A DNA stretch of 64,000 bases from Paracoccaceae bacterium (GCA_030697175.1 JAUYQR010000014.1:38213-102212); one strand, 5' to 3'. Shown: positions 1 through 9,218, numbered from the stretch's first letter. Numbers and translations are program-made. The notes: generated from the sequence alone by a model not told the origin.

Positions 1-1
1 G

Positions 2-823
2 ATCACCACGCTGGGGCGCGGCGGGTCTGACACCACGGCGGTCGCGTTCGCGGCGGCCTTTGCGGCGGAGCGGTGCGATATCTATACCGACGTGGACGGG
101 GTCTACACCACAGACCCGCGGATCACGTCGAAGGCCCGCAAGCTGGACCGCATCGCCTTCGAGGAAATGCTGGAACTGGCGTCGCTGGGGGCCAAGGTCT
201 TGCAGACCCGCTCGGTCGAGCTGGCGATGCGCTACAAGGTGCGGCTGCGGGTGCTGTCCTCGTTCGAGGACACCGACGAAAATTCTGGAACGCTGGTCTG
301 TGACGAGGATGAGATCATGGAATCGAAAGTTGTGTCCGGCGTGGCCTACAGCCGGGACGAGGCGAAGATGACGCTGGTGCGGGTCGAGGACCGGCCGGGG
401 ATCGCGGCGGCGATCTTTGGCCCCCTGGCGGATGCGGGCGTGAACGTGGACATGATCGTCCAGAACATTTCCGAGACCGACGCGCCGGGCGACAAGCGCG
501 CCTATACCGACATGACGTTTTCCTGCCCGACCAATCAGGTGGTGCGGGCGCGCAAGGCCATCGAGGCGGCGCGCGACGAGGGCAAGTTCGTCTATGCCGA
601 TCTGGTGACGGACAGCGACGTGGCGAAACTGTCGGTGGTGGGCATCGGGATGCGCAGTCATGCCGGGGTGGCGGCGCGGATGTTCTCGGCGCTGGCGGCA
701 GAGAATGTGAACATCAAGGTGATCACCACGTCGGAGATCAAGATCTCGGTGCTGATCGACCGGAAATACATGGAACTGGCCGTGCAGGCGCTGCATGACG
801 CCTTCGAGCTGGAAAAGGCCTGA
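2..823 (+). CDS. lysC: Aspartate kinase, C-terminal part (5' end outside window)
   Basis: This is the C-terminal 273 residues of aspartate kinase, which phosphorylates L-aspartate in the first step of the lysine, threonine and methionine pathway. The reading frame is open from base 2. It contains the kinase motif GRGGSDTTA (about residues 6-14 of the fragment) and [10 protein letters not shown], then two ACT domains (about 110-190 and 195-273) that normally bind the feedback inhibitors. The N-terminal 130-140 residues lie upstream of the window. The frame and family are unambiguous. ptsP follows on the same strand, an order I recall from Rhodobacteraceae. Confidence 0.97.
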   Translation: MTTLGRGGSDTTAVAFAAAFAAERCDIYTDVDGVYTTDPRITSKARKLDRIAFEEMLELASLGAKVLQTRSVELAMRYKVRLRVLSSFEDTDENSGTLVCDEDEIMESKVVSGVAYSRDEAKMTLVRVEDRPGIAAAIFGPLADAGVNVDMIVQNISETDAPGDKRAYTDMTFSCPTNQVVRARKAIEAARDEGKFVYADLVTDSDVAKLSVVGIGMRSHAGVAARMFSALAAENVNIKVITTSEIKISVLIDRKYMELAVQALHDAFELEKA

Positions 824-825
824 CC

Positions 826-1239
826 TCAGGCTGGCGGGGCGGCGGTTGGCACGTCGCTGCGGCTGACCTCGGCGGTTGCCGCGTTGCGGGTGTCGCCGAT
901 CACCTCGGCCACGCGGGTGGCGAGGTCTTCGGACGAGAGCGGCTTTTGAAACCAGATCGCGCCCTCGCCGCCGATGAACTTTGCCTTTGACGCACTGTCG
1001 CAGATCACGAGGATCGGGACGCCGTCGTGGCAAAGGCGGCTGACGATGGCGGCGCGGCGGTTGGTCAGCGCCTCGTCATCGACCACGACCGCGCCGTAGC
1101 GCACCCGGGCGGAGGCGCGGCTGACCGTGGGAATCCCGACCGCAGCAAGCGCCTGGGTGACGTCGAGGGCGAGAAGCACTTCCTTGGTCAGAAGAAGGAC
1201 TGAACTTGCTGCCGGGGCGGTCTTGCGGGTTTTCATCAT
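826..1239 (-). CDS. Degenerate response-regulator receiver-like protein
   Basis: A 137-residue single-domain protein with the rough pattern of a CheY-like receiver. It has hydrophobic beta strands (SVLLLT, YGAVVVDD, VPILVIC, AIWFQKP), a possible phospho-acceptor Asp in VVVDDE and the conserved Lys of the FQKP strand. The acidic pair that normally follows strand 1 and binds Mg2+ is absent (LLLTKEVLL instead of a DDE-type motif). The longest frame begins at 1317, but the tandem ATGs at 1239/1236 give a better-sized protein; no clear ribosome binding site marks the choice. It converges on lysC with 2 bases between the stops. Phosphorelay function is doubtful; a regulatory binding role is inference. 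Confidence 0.6.
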   Translation of the reverse strand: MMKTRKTAPAASSVLLLTKEVLLALDVTQALAAVGIPTVSRASARVRYGAVVVDDEALTNRRAAIVSRLCHDGVPILVICDSASKAKFIGGEGAIWFQKPLSSEDLATRVAEVIGDTRNAATAEVSRSDVPTAAPPA

Positions 1240-1566
1240 GTGCCGAGGATTGCGGGGTTTGATAACGCCCGCGTTGCGTGGGACGCGGATTGCCTGGAAA
1301 ACCGGAAACGAGGCCAACTGATGCCGGGCAGCGAATACACGCTTGGTCGGGCGGTGCCAAGAAGGCGGCTGCGGATGGAAGGCGGATTGCTGCCGAAAGC
1401 GGCGCGGGTGGTGGAACGGGGCGGCCCGCCCTTGTTTTGCCCGTCTATGATTTGCCCGCCTATGATTTGCCCGCAGGCGCGGGGTCGGCGCCGGAAACCG
1501 CGTCCGCCTACTTCACGCCGGGGTTGCGCTGTGGTCTAACGGTGCAGACGCAGAACAGGACCCGTG
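1240..1566. other. Divergent intergenic region, no gene seen
   Basis: This 327-base gap separates the divergent receiver-like gene and ptsP, so it should hold both promoters. The short frames across it are GC-rich shadows. The only structure I see is a 15-bp direct repeat (see 1445-1474) and a weak purine-rich site, CAGGA, before ptsP. Confidence 0.5.
1445..1474. repeat. 15-bp tandem direct repeat, two copies
   Basis: The unit CTATGATTTGCCCGC occurs twice head to tail, at 1445-1459 and 1460-1474, about 90 bases before ptsP. Being 15 bp, it keeps any reading frame. It may be a simple slippage duplication or a duplicated protein site; nothing else supports a function. Confidence 0.8.
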
Positions 1567-3810
1567 ATGCCCGAACGCAGCGAAAGCGACAGTCGCAAGC
1601 TCCTGCGCCGTTTGCGCGACACGTTGGCCACGCCCGGCAGGGGGCAGGACCGGCTGGATGCCATCACTCATCTGATCGCCGACAGCATGGGGACCGAGGT
1701 CTGTTCGATCTATCTGTTCCGCGACCCCGAGACGCTGGAGTTGTGCGCGACCGAAGGGTTGAACAAGGATGCCGTCCACAAGACGCGGATGAAGCTGGGC
1801 GAGGGCTTGGTGGGCCGCGTGGCGCGCAGCGGGTTGCCGGTGAACGCGGCGGATGCGCCTTCGGAGAAGGGGTTTCGCTACATGCCGGAGACGGGGGAGG
1901 AGTTGTTCTCGTCCTTCCTTGGGGTGCCGATCCAGCGGGTCGGCGAGCGGCTGGGCGTGCTGGTGGTGCAATCGAAGACCGCGCGCCAGTTTTCCGACGA
2001 CGACATCTACGCGCTGGACGTGGTGGCGATGGTCCTGGCCGAGATGACCGAGCTGGGCGCCTTTGTCGGGGACGATGGCGGCATGCGGGCGCTGCACAAG
2101 CAGCCGGTGATGCTGCGCGGCAGTTCGGGGCAGGAGGGTGCGGCGGAGGGCCATGTCTGGCTGCACGAGCCGCGCGTGGTGATCACCAACCCGGTGGCCG
2201 ATGATCCCCTGACCGAGATCGACCGCATCCGCGAAGCCGTGGGGCAGCTCAGGGTGTCGGTGGATGATCTGCTGTCGGCGGAAAGCCTGGACAAGGAGCA
2301 GAAGGCGGTGCTGGAGGCCTACCGGATGTTCGCCCATTCGCGCGGCTGGCTGCGGCGGATGGAGGAGGACATCCAGCGCGGCCTGTCGGCCGAAGCGGCG
2401 GTCGAGCGCGAGCAGAACGCGGCGCGCAACCGGCTGGAGCAGGTGCCCGATGCCTATCTGCGCGAACGGTTGCAGGATCTGGACGACCTGTCGAACCGGC
2501 TGCTGCGCATCCTGACCGGACAGGGCCGCGATACCGGCGCGGAGATGCCGGAGAACCCGGTGCTGGTGGCGCGCAACATCGGGCCGGCGGAACTGCTGGA
2601 ATACGGGCGCAAGCTGAAGGGCGTGGTGCTGGACGAAGGCTCGGTCGGCAGTCACGCGGCCATCGTGGCGCGGGCGCTGGCGATCCCTTTGGTGATCAAC
2701 GCGGGCCGCGCCGTGAACGAGGCGCTGAACGGCGACCACATCCTGGTCGACGGCGATCAGGGGATCGTGCATCTGCGGCCCGAGGAAACCGTGGCGCGGG
2801 CGTTCCGCGACAAGATCGCGATGCTGGCCGAGGCGCAGAAGCGCTATGCCAGCCTGCGCGGCCTGCCCGCGACGGCGGCCTGCGGAGCAACGGTGGCGCT
2901 GCACATGAACGCAGGCCTGATGGCCGATCTGCCGAGCCTTGAGGGGTCGGGTGCCGAGGGCGTCGGCCTGTTTCGCACCGAATTGCAGTTTCTGGTGCGG
3001 TCAAAGATGCCGCAGCGGGCGGAACTGGCGCGGCTTTATGCGCGGGTGATGGACGCGGCCAAGGGCAGGCGGGTGGCGTTTCGCACACTGGACATCGGGT
3101 CGGACAAGGTGCTGCCCTACATGAAACCGCCCGAAGAGCCGAACCCGGCGATGGGGTGGCGCGCGATCCGGGTCGGCCTGGACAAGCCCGGTGTCTTGCG
3201 GATGCAGTTGCAGGCGCTGATCCGCGCGGCGGCGGGGCGGCCGTTGACGGTGATGTTCCCGCTGATCACCGAACTGGGCGAGTTCCGCGAGGCGCGGGCG
3301 CATGTGCTGCGCGAGTTGCACCGCGAGAAGTCGCTGGGCCATGCGGTCCCCGAGAAGGTCGAGATCGGCGCGATGATGGAGACGCCAAGCCTGGCCTATG
3401 CGCCGCAGGCGTTTTTCGAGCTGACCGATTTCATCTCGATCGGGGGCAACGACCTGAAGCAGTTCTTCTTTGCCGCCGACCGCGAGAACGAGCTGGTGCG
3501 GCGGCGCTATGACACGCTGAACCTGTCGTTCCTGACGTTCTTGCAGACGATCGTGGCGCGCTGTCAGGCGTCCGGCACGCCGTTGTCGTTTTGCGGCGAG
3601 GATGCCGGGCGGCCGATCGAGGCGCTGGCTCTGGCCGCGATCGGGTTTCGCAGCCTGTCGATGCGGCCAGCCTCGGTTGGCCCGGTGAAGGCGCTGATCC
3701 GGCAGGTCAGCCTGGTCGAGGCCAGGGCGGTGATCGACGCCGCGCGCGAGGCCGGGGCGGAAAGCGCGCGGCCTGCGCTGATGGACTGGCTGGCCTCGCA
3801 GCAGGGCTAG
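1567..3810 (+). CDS. ptsP: Phosphoenolpyruvate-protein phosphotransferase PtsP (EI-Ntr)
   Basis: Enzyme I of the nitrogen-related PTS. It autophosphorylates with PEP and passes phosphate to NPr in a regulatory relay; cytoplasmic. The 747 residues match the family. An N-terminal GAF domain (about 20-165) is followed by the phosphohistidine domain with GSHAAIVARAL (His about 363), then the PEP-binding barrel with GVGLFRTELQFL (about 465), RTLDIGSDK and the catalytic FCGEDAG Cys (about 676). A GTG at 1564 is immediately followed by ATG at 1567; I use the ATG, with CAGGA upstream. The end is 6 bases from the convergent FkbM gene. Confidence 0.95.
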   Translation: MPERSESDSRKLLRRLRDTLATPGRGQDRLDAITHLIADSMGTEVCSIYLFRDPETLELCATEGLNKDAVHKTRMKLGEGLVGRVARSGLPVNAADAPSEKGFRYMPETGEELFSSFLGVPIQRVGERLGVLVVQSKTARQFSDDDIYALDVVAMVLAEMTELGAFVGDDGGMRALHKQPVMLRGSSGQEGAAEGHVWLHEPRVVITNPVADDPLTEIDRIREAVGQLRVSVDDLLSAESLDKEQKAVLEAYRMFAHSRGWLRRMEEDIQRGLSAEAAVEREQNAARNRLEQVPDAYLRERLQDLDDLSNRLLRILTGQGRDTGAEMPENPVLVARNIGPAELLEYGRKLKGVVLDEGSVGSHAAIVARALAIPLVINAGRAVNEALNGDHILVDGDQGIVHLRPEETVARAFRDKIAMLAEAQKRYASLRGLPATAACGATVALHMNAGLMADLPSLEGSGAEGVGLFRTELQFLVRSKMPQRAELARLYARVMDAAKGRRVAFRTLDIGSDKVLPYMKPPEEPNPAMGWRAIRVGLDKPGVLRMQLQALIRAAAGRPLTVMFPLITELGEFREARAHVLRELHREKSLGHAVPEKVEIGAMMETPSLAYAPQAFFELTDFISIGGNDLKQFFFAADRENELVRRRYDTLNLSFLTFLQTIVARCQASGTPLSFCGEDAGRPIEALALAAIGFRSLSMRPASVGPVKALIRQVSLVEARAVIDAAREAGAESARPALMDWLASQQG

Positions 3811-3816
3811 GCTGAT

Positions 3817-5370
3817 CTAGCGGTGGTAGAAGGAAAACTTCTGGCTGGCGCGGTAATGCGACGCCTCGGGGTCGGTCATCGGCGGGTTCGGATACCAGGG
3901 CAGGTGTTCTGCGGTCATCCGGCCACCGACGCGCAGCGAGCGGAAGAAGTTGTCGACCCTGAGCTTGTCATAGAGCGCAAAGGTAGTGTCGATGGGCGCC
4001 TTGTAGACCGGGTCGCCCCCGGGGGTGAAGCCGAGGCGGCGGATCCAGAACTGTTGTTCCCATTCCCAGATGTGGTGGTGCTGCGCCTCGATCTCGATCT
4101 TGTCCTGTCGCAGGGCATCGCGGTTTGCGATGTTCAGCGCAAAGCCGGCCTTGGCATAGCTGCTGGGCAGGATCACGGAGGCCAACGTTGCAAGGAAATC
4201 TTCGGGCAAGGCGGGGTTGAATTCAAGGTCCGGATCAGTGAGGCAGAACCAGCGCGGCAGGGACTGAAGCCGTTCCGGCGTGAAGATCGAGTGCCGGGGG
4301 CCGAGGTTTTCGGACAGCCGTTCGACCGTGGCACCCGACTGTTCGGCGCTGTCGAGAAAGGCGTGCATGTCGGCGCTGTCGGAGGCGTTGTCGACGAAGG
4401 TGATGTCGGCAAACCCCAGCGCGCGAAGCTGGCGCAGCATGTTGGCGGCGTAGCTTGGGTTGTTGAAGCAGGGGATCAGAACCGGGGTGGTGGCGGGCGT
4501 CGGAAGCGGGCCTGACGCGGCCATCGCCGGCGGGGTGGGGCGAAGGGCGTCAAGCCGCGCGCCGACATGGCGCTGCGTTTCGCCTTGGCTGGCGCTGGCG
4601 CGGACGCAGATTACGTTGAACTGCGCGTCGCCGTATTCGCGGTCGCGCAAGACGGGGGTAAAACCCACTTTGCCCAACAGATCAAGCAGATCGGCGGCGC
4701 GGACCTGATCCTTCCAGAAGCCGAAGCCTTCAACCTCGATGATCATCAGATCGGTTCGTGCCAGCGTTTCGGTGGCCCCCGCCAGCACGAGCGAAGCCGC
4801 GCCTTCGACATCGATCCAGAGCGCGACGCGGCCTGCGGGTGCGTGGGCGGCCAGATGGTCATCGAGGCGGACCGAGGCCACCTCGACGTGGTCGTAGCGG
4901 GCATCCTCGTCGCGTTGCAGGAGCGAGGCCTTGCCGGTATCGGCCCGTTCCACCAGCCGCCGTGGTGCCAGCCGGTCGCCTTGCAGAGCGCGCGACAGGA
5001 CGCGCGGCACATGCAGCGTCACGGTTCCGGGGCGGTCGGACACGGCGGCGTTGGTCCAGCGCACGCCGGCGGCGGTGTTGATCGCGGCGTGGCGAGCATG
5101 GGTTACGGGATTCGCTTCGAAGCCGAAAACCACGAGGTCCGGCAGGGTGGCGAGGGCGCGGCGCCCGGCCTCGCCCTTGTTGGCGCCGATGTCGCAAAAG
5201 ACCGCCGGACGCAGGTCGGCGAGCAGCCCGAAGAAGATGTCCAGCGCCTGCGCGTGGCCCGGTGCGCCCGGCGCGGTGCCGGGGATCACGCCGACGCGGC
5301 TTTGCGCCTCGGGGTCGAGGCAATCGGCGATCGAGGGCGAAGGCGGCGGATCGGCGGGGCCGTTCGGCAT
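3817..5370 (-). CDS. FkbM-family methyltransferase fused to a glycosyltransferase-like domain
   Basis: A 517-residue two-domain protein. The N-terminal half is an FkbM-type SAM-dependent O-methyltransferase: DIGANKGE at 60-67 (SAM loop), FEANP at 84-88 and LWIDVEG near 185. A Pro/Ala linker (about 260-295) leads to a C-terminal domain with VLIPCFNNP (297-305), ITFVDNAS and TDPDLEF (378-384), which resemble the start and the acidic DxD-like motif of GT-A glycosyltransferases. It probably makes and methylates a surface glycan; the substrate is unknown. I place the start at ATG 5370, behind GAGGAT; the longer frame from 5433 adds 21 unconvincing Arg-rich residues. No other glycan genes adjoin it. 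Confidence 0.85.
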   Translation of the reverse strand: MPNGPADPPPSPSIADCLDPEAQSRVGVIPGTAPGAPGHAQALDIFFGLLADLRPAVFCDIGANKGEAGRRALATLPDLVVFGFEANPVTHARHAAINTAAGVRWTNAAVSDRPGTVTLHVPRVLSRALQGDRLAPRRLVERADTGKASLLQRDEDARYDHVEVASVRLDDHLAAHAPAGRVALWIDVEGAASLVLAGATETLARTDLMIIEVEGFGFWKDQVRAADLLDLLGKVGFTPVLRDREYGDAQFNVICVRASASQGETQRHVGARLDALRPTPPAMAASGPLPTPATTPVLIPCFNNPSYAANMLRQLRALGFADITFVDNASDSADMHAFLDSAEQSGATVERLSENLGPRHSIFTPERLQSLPRWFCLTDPDLEFNPALPEDFLATLASVILPSSYAKAGFALNIANRDALRQDKIEIEAQHHHIWEWEQQFWIRRLGFTPGGDPVYKAPIDTTFALYDKLRVDNFFRSLRVGGRMTAEHLPWYPNPPMTDPEASHYRASQKFSFYHR

Positions 5371-5466
5371 CGGGCGGGGTATCCTCAATCTGCTGCGGTG
5401 GCGAAGGCTAGCCGCGGCGCGAGCCTGCCTCAAGCGTTTCGTGGCGGCGGCAGGTGCGTCGCGGCG

Positions 5467-6729
5467 TCAGAGTGCGCGCCAGCCGATGTCGGACCGTGAG
5501 AACCCTTCGGGCCAGTCGAGCAGGTCGATCATGGAATAGGCGCGGTGGTGCGCCTCCTCCAGCGTCGCGCCGCGTGCGGTGATGGCAAGCACCCGCCCGC
5601 CGTTGGCGGTGACGAGGCCACCCTTCAGCGCGGTGCCGGCGTGGAAGACCATGTGGCGGCTGTCTTCGGGCATCCGGTCGAGGCCGTTGATCACGCTGCC
5701 TTTGGCGTAAGCGCCGGGGTAGCCGCGGGCCGCCATCACCACGGTCAGGGCGTGGTCGGCGGCCCAGTTGACGCGCGCATCGGCGAGGCGGCCCTCGGCG
5801 GTGGCGAGCATCAGGTCGAGGGCTTGCGCGCCGAGCCGCATCATCAGGACCTGGGTTTCCGGATCGCCGAAGCGGGCGTTGTATTCCACAAGCCGGGCGC
5901 GGCCGTCCTTGATCATCAGCCCAGCGTAGAGGACGCCGCTGTAGGGCGTGCCGCGGCGGGCCATTTCGCGGATCGTGGGCAGCACGATTTCGGCCATCGC
6001 CTGCGCTTCGATCTCGGGCGTCAGGACCGGGGCGGGGGAGTAGGCGCCCATGCCGCCGGTGTTGGGGCCGGTGTCGCCGTCACCCACCCGCTTGTGGTCT
6101 TGCGCGGTGCCGACGGGGAGGGCGTTGGTGCCATCGGTGAGGATGAAGAGGCTGGCCTCTTCGCCGTCCATGAACGCTTCGATCACCACTTCGGCGCCCG
6201 CAGCACCGAAGGCTCCGCCAAGGATGTCGTCGATCGCGGCGAGGGCTTCTGTTTCTGTCATGGCGACAATCACGCCTTTTCCGGCGGCCAAACCATCGGC
6301 TTTGACAACAATCGGCGCGCCCATGCGGCGGATGTAGTCTTTGGCGGGGGCGGCTTCGGAAAACCGTGCCCAGGCGGCGGTCGGGGCGGCGCAGGCGTCG
6401 CAGATTTCCTTGGTGAAGCGTTTGGATGCCTCCAGCCGCGCGGCGGCGGCGGAGGGCCCGAAGGTCAGGAGGCCAGCGGCGCGGGTCGCATCTGCCACCC
6501 CGGCGGCAAGCGGGGCTTCGGGGCCGATGATGACGAAGTCGATGGCGTTTTCTTCGCAGAAGGTGACGACGGTGCTGCCATCGAGGATGTCGATGTCGGC
6601 ACATTCGGCAAGCTGCGCGATGCCGGCGTTGCCGGGGGCGACGATCAGCCGGTCGGTCTTGGGGTTCTGCTTCACGGCCCAGGCAAGGGCGTGTTCGCGG
6701 CCACCGGACCCGAGGATGAGGATGTTCAT
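5467..6729 (-). CDS. purD: Phosphoribosylamine--glycine ligase (GARS)
   Basis: Catalyses ATP-dependent condensation of 5-phosphoribosylamine with glycine, the second step of de novo purine synthesis. The 420 residues match single-domain bacterial PurD. It starts with the typical MNILILGSGGREHALAW and shows the ATP-grasp segments PIVVKADGLAAGKGV (about 137-151) and GGMGAYSP, then YNARFGDPETQ with the metal-binding acidic and Asn residues. It diverges from xseA, 66 bases away. Confidence 0.97.
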   Translation of the reverse strand: MNILILGSGGREHALAWAVKQNPKTDRLIVAPGNAGIAQLAECADIDILDGSTVVTFCEENAIDFVIIGPEAPLAAGVADATRAAGLLTFGPSAAAARLEASKRFTKEICDACAAPTAAWARFSEAAPAKDYIRRMGAPIVVKADGLAAGKGVIVAMTETEALAAIDDILGGAFGAAGAEVVIEAFMDGEEASLFILTDGTNALPVGTAQDHKRVGDGDTGPNTGGMGAYSPAPVLTPEIEAQAMAEIVLPTIREMARRGTPYSGVLYAGLMIKDGRARLVEYNARFGDPETQVLMMRLGAQALDLMLATAEGRLADARVNWAADHALTVVMAARGYPGAYAKGSVINGLDRMPEDSRHMVFHAGTALKGGLVTANGGRVLAITARGATLEEAHHRAYSMIDLLDWPEGFSRSDIGWRAL

Positions 6730-6795
6730 GGCTGTCTCCGGCTTGGCCTTTGGATCCAGGCGTCATAAGGTTTGCCCATCCGGGAGGCAAGCTGC

Positions 6796-8358
6796 ATGGA
6801 CCTGATCGACGACACGCCCGCGCCGCAGGGCAACCAGCCGGAATACACCGTGTCGGAACTGTCCGGTGCGGTGAAGCGGGTGATCGAGGGCGAGTTCGGG
6901 CTGGTGCGCGTGCGCGGCGAGGTGGGGCGGGTGTCGCGCCCGGCCTCGGGGCATCTGTATTTTGACCTGAAGGATGACCGCAGCGTCATTGCGGCGATCA
7001 GCTGGAAGGGCCAGGTCGCGAAGATGCAGGTGCGGCCCGAGGAGGGGATGGAAGTCATCGCCACCGGGCGGATGACCACGTTTCCGGGCCAGTCGAAGTA
7101 TCAGCTGATCGTCGATGACGTGGCGCCTGCGGGGGCCGGGGCGCTGATGGCGATGCTGGAAAAGCGGCGGGCGGCGCTGGCGGCGGAGGGGTTGTTCGAT
7201 CAGGCGCGCAAGCGGCGACTGCCGTTCCTGCCGGGGGTGATCGGGGTGGTGACGTCCCCCAGTGGCGCCGTGATCCGGGATATCCTGCACCGCCTGCGCG
7301 ACCGGTTTCCGCGCCATGTGCTGATCTGGCCGGTGGCGGTGCAGGGGCAGGCCTGTGCGGCCGAGGTGGCGGCGGCGATCCGGGGGTTCAACGCAATTCA
7401 GCCCGGCGGGCCGATCCCGCGCCCGGATGTGATCATCGTGGCGCGGGGTGGCGGGTCGCTGGAGGACCTGTGGGGGTTCAACGAGGAGATCGTGGTTCGG
7501 GCGGCGGCGGGGTCGGAGATTCCGCTGATTTCCGCCGTGGGGCATGAAACGGATACGACGCTGATCGACTATGCGTCGGACCTGCGCGCGCCGACACCGA
7601 CGGCGGCGGCAGAGCTGGCGGTGCCGGTGCGGCTGGAATTGCTGGCGGGGCTGGATGCGACGGGCGCGCGGCTGGTGCGCGGCGTGGTGCAGGGGGTGGG
7701 GTTGCGCGGGCAGCGGCTGCGCGATCTGGGGCGGGCGTTGCCCCGGCTGGACAGCCTGTTGTCGGCGCCAAGGCAGCGGCTGGACGGGGCGGGCGCGCGG
7801 ATCGGGGCGGCGCTGGGGCTGGCGGTGGCACAGAAGCACCGGCAGTTCGACCGGGTGGCGGGGCCGATGCGGCCGGAGTTGCTGCTGGGGTTGGCGGCGC
7901 GGCGGCGTGACGGGATGCGGCTTTGGGAACAGCGGCTGGAGGCGGCGCTGGCGCGGCGGCTGGAGCGTGCGCGCGACCGGGCCGACAATCAGGCGGGGCG
8001 GCTGGTGCCGGCGCTGGAGCGGATGATCGCTGCGGCGGACCGGCGGGTGCAGGACGGCAACCGCGAGTTGGCGGCCAAGGGCGCGCGGCTGGATGCGGCG
8101 GCGGGCGCGCGGTTGAAGCGGCTGACGGACCGGCTGGAGGCGCTGGACCGCACGCGCGGCACGCTTGGCTATGCCGAGACGCTGAAGCGCGGCTATGCGG
8201 TGGTGCGCGGCGATGGCCATGTGGTGACCACGCGGGCGGCGGCGGAAAAGGCGGCGAGCCTTGAGGTGGAGTTTGCCGATGGCCGGCTGGCCTTGGGCGC
8301 GCGGGCGCCGCGCAAGGCCAAGGGCGAGGAAGGCGGCGGGCAGGGCAGCCTGTTCTGA
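6796..8358 (+). CDS. xseA: Exodeoxyribonuclease VII large subunit
   Basis: The large subunit of the ExoVII single-strand exonuclease, which works in mismatch repair and DNA damage processing together with XseB. The 520 residues hold an N-terminal OB-fold (about 15-115: YTVSELSGAVKRVIE), the catalytic core with IGVVTSPSGAVIRDI and RGGGSLEDLW, VGHETDTTL, then a long Arg/Ala-rich helical region (about 300-470) and a C-terminal strand segment. I choose ATG 6796 because GGGAGG sits 10 bases upstream; an in-frame ATG at 6772 lacks such a site. The gene converges on the small secreted protein gene at 8375. Confidence 0.95.
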   Translation: MDLIDDTPAPQGNQPEYTVSELSGAVKRVIEGEFGLVRVRGEVGRVSRPASGHLYFDLKDDRSVIAAISWKGQVAKMQVRPEEGMEVIATGRMTTFPGQSKYQLIVDDVAPAGAGALMAMLEKRRAALAAEGLFDQARKRRLPFLPGVIGVVTSPSGAVIRDILHRLRDRFPRHVLIWPVAVQGQACAAEVAAAIRGFNAIQPGGPIPRPDVIIVARGGGSLEDLWGFNEEIVVRAAAGSEIPLISAVGHETDTTLIDYASDLRAPTPTAAAELAVPVRLELLAGLDATGARLVRGVVQGVGLRGQRLRDLGRALPRLDSLLSAPRQRLDGAGARIGAALGLAVAQKHRQFDRVAGPMRPELLLGLAARRRDGMRLWEQRLEAALARRLERARDRADNQAGRLVPALERMIAAADRRVQDGNRELAAKGARLDAAAGARLKRLTDRLEALDRTRGTLGYAETLKRGYAVVRGDGHVVTTRAAAEKAASLEVEFADGRLALGARAPRKAKGEEGGGQGSLF

Positions 8359-8374
8359 CGCGCGCAGGTCCGGG

Positions 8375-8770
8375 TCAGGCGCCGACGTCGGGGCCGGGGC
8401 AGGCGAGCGGGCTATCGGTCTGGTTGACCTCGCTCAGTTCGGCGCCGGGGGCCATTTCGACGGACAGCGCCGTGAGGCCGGTGCCGCCCTGCCAGAAGGT
8501 CCAGCAATGCGGGGTCGGGTCGTATTCGTAGACAAAGCAGATGTTTTCGCCCTGCGGATACCAAACGCCGTAGTCGCAGGTGTTCTCGGCCACGCTCCAC
8601 CGCACCTTGCGGCCGGGCAGGTATTCTTCGGTGCCAAACACCTGGCCGAATTGCGAATAGGTCAGGGTCTTGCCGGTGACGTAGGTGTCGAATTCGTCGG
8701 CTGTCATCGGCGTTTCCGCCAGCGCGGCGAGGGGGAGCCAGGCGAGGAGGCAGGCGATCAGGGTGCGCAT
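8375..8770 (-). CDS. Small secreted cysteine-containing protein, paralog B
   Basis: A 131-residue protein with a clear Sec signal peptide (cleavage likely after ALAE-type residues near 19), so it is periplasmic or exported. The mature part has an ordered set of motifs shared with the adjacent gene: TYSQFGQVFGTEEYLPGR, VRW, a Cys in NTCDYG, ICFVYEYDPTPHCW and a C-terminal LACPGPDVG. The four Cys in the mature chain could form two disulfides. I do not recognise a named family. It follows its paralog with 3 bases between stop and start, so the two are probably co-transcribed. Confidence 0.8.
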   Translation of the reverse strand: MRTLIACLLAWLPLAALAETPMTADEFDTYVTGKTLTYSQFGQVFGTEEYLPGRKVRWSVAENTCDYGVWYPQGENICFVYEYDPTPHCWTFWQGGTGLTALSVEMAPGAELSEVNQTDSPLACPGPDVGA

Positions 8771-8773
8771 CGG

Positions 8774-9163
8774 TCAGACCCCAACATCGGGACCGGCGCA
8801 GGACAGGGGATTGGTGGTGCGCTGCGATTCGAGGATTTCCCAGCCGCCGTCCGGCCCCATGTAGCGGCCCCTGATGCCACCGTTTTCGAGGAAGTAGAGC
8901 CAGCATTGCGGGGTTGGTTCGTTGTCGTAGACAAAACAGATCTGCTCGCCCCGCTGATACCAGGTGCCGTAGACGCAGGTGTCGCCTTCGAACGCCCAGC
9001 GGACGGCGCGGTCGGGCAGGTATTCCTCGGTTCCGAAAAGACCGCCGCCGTAATCGTAGGTGATGGTCGAGCCGGTGACGTTGGCATCGAACTGCGGCCC
9101 GGTGAGGGGCGTTTCGGCAAGCGCGGGGAAGGCGAGGGCGCTGAGAAGGACGGCAAGACGCAT
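8774..9163 (-). CDS. Small secreted cysteine-containing protein, paralog A
   Basis: A 129-residue protein, paralogous to the next gene downstream. The Sec signal peptide MRLAVLLSALAFPALA is followed by ETPLTGPQFDANVTG. Shared landmarks are GLFGTEEYLPDR, VRW, the Cys in DTCVYGTWY, ICFVYDNEPTPQCW and LSCAGPDVGV at the end. I set the start at ATG 9163 because GGAG lies just upstream and the signal peptide begins there; the longer frame to 9235 runs into repeat sequence. Function unknown; a periplasmic ligand- or inhibitor-type protein is only a guess. Confidence 0.8.
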   Translation of the reverse strand: MRLAVLLSALAFPALAETPLTGPQFDANVTGSTITYDYGGGLFGTEEYLPDRAVRWAFEGDTCVYGTWYQRGEQICFVYDNEPTPQCWLYFLENGGIRGRYMGPDGGWEILESQRTTNPLSCAGPDVGV

Positions 9164-9218
9164 CGAAGGCTCCGGTCTGGATGCGGGCAGAGTGCCAGAC
9201 CGGGGCGGTGATTGCCAG

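Noticed and set aside
1513..2904. Long open frame on the minus strand opposite ptsP
   Set aside because: GC-rich shadow: low-complexity, Arg/His/Gln-rich and without motifs, while the plus strand encodes clear PtsP domains.
5545..6768. 407-codon plus-strand frame opposite purD
   Set aside because: Gly/Val/His-rich shadow of the purD antisense strand; purD has all its motifs and a normal length.
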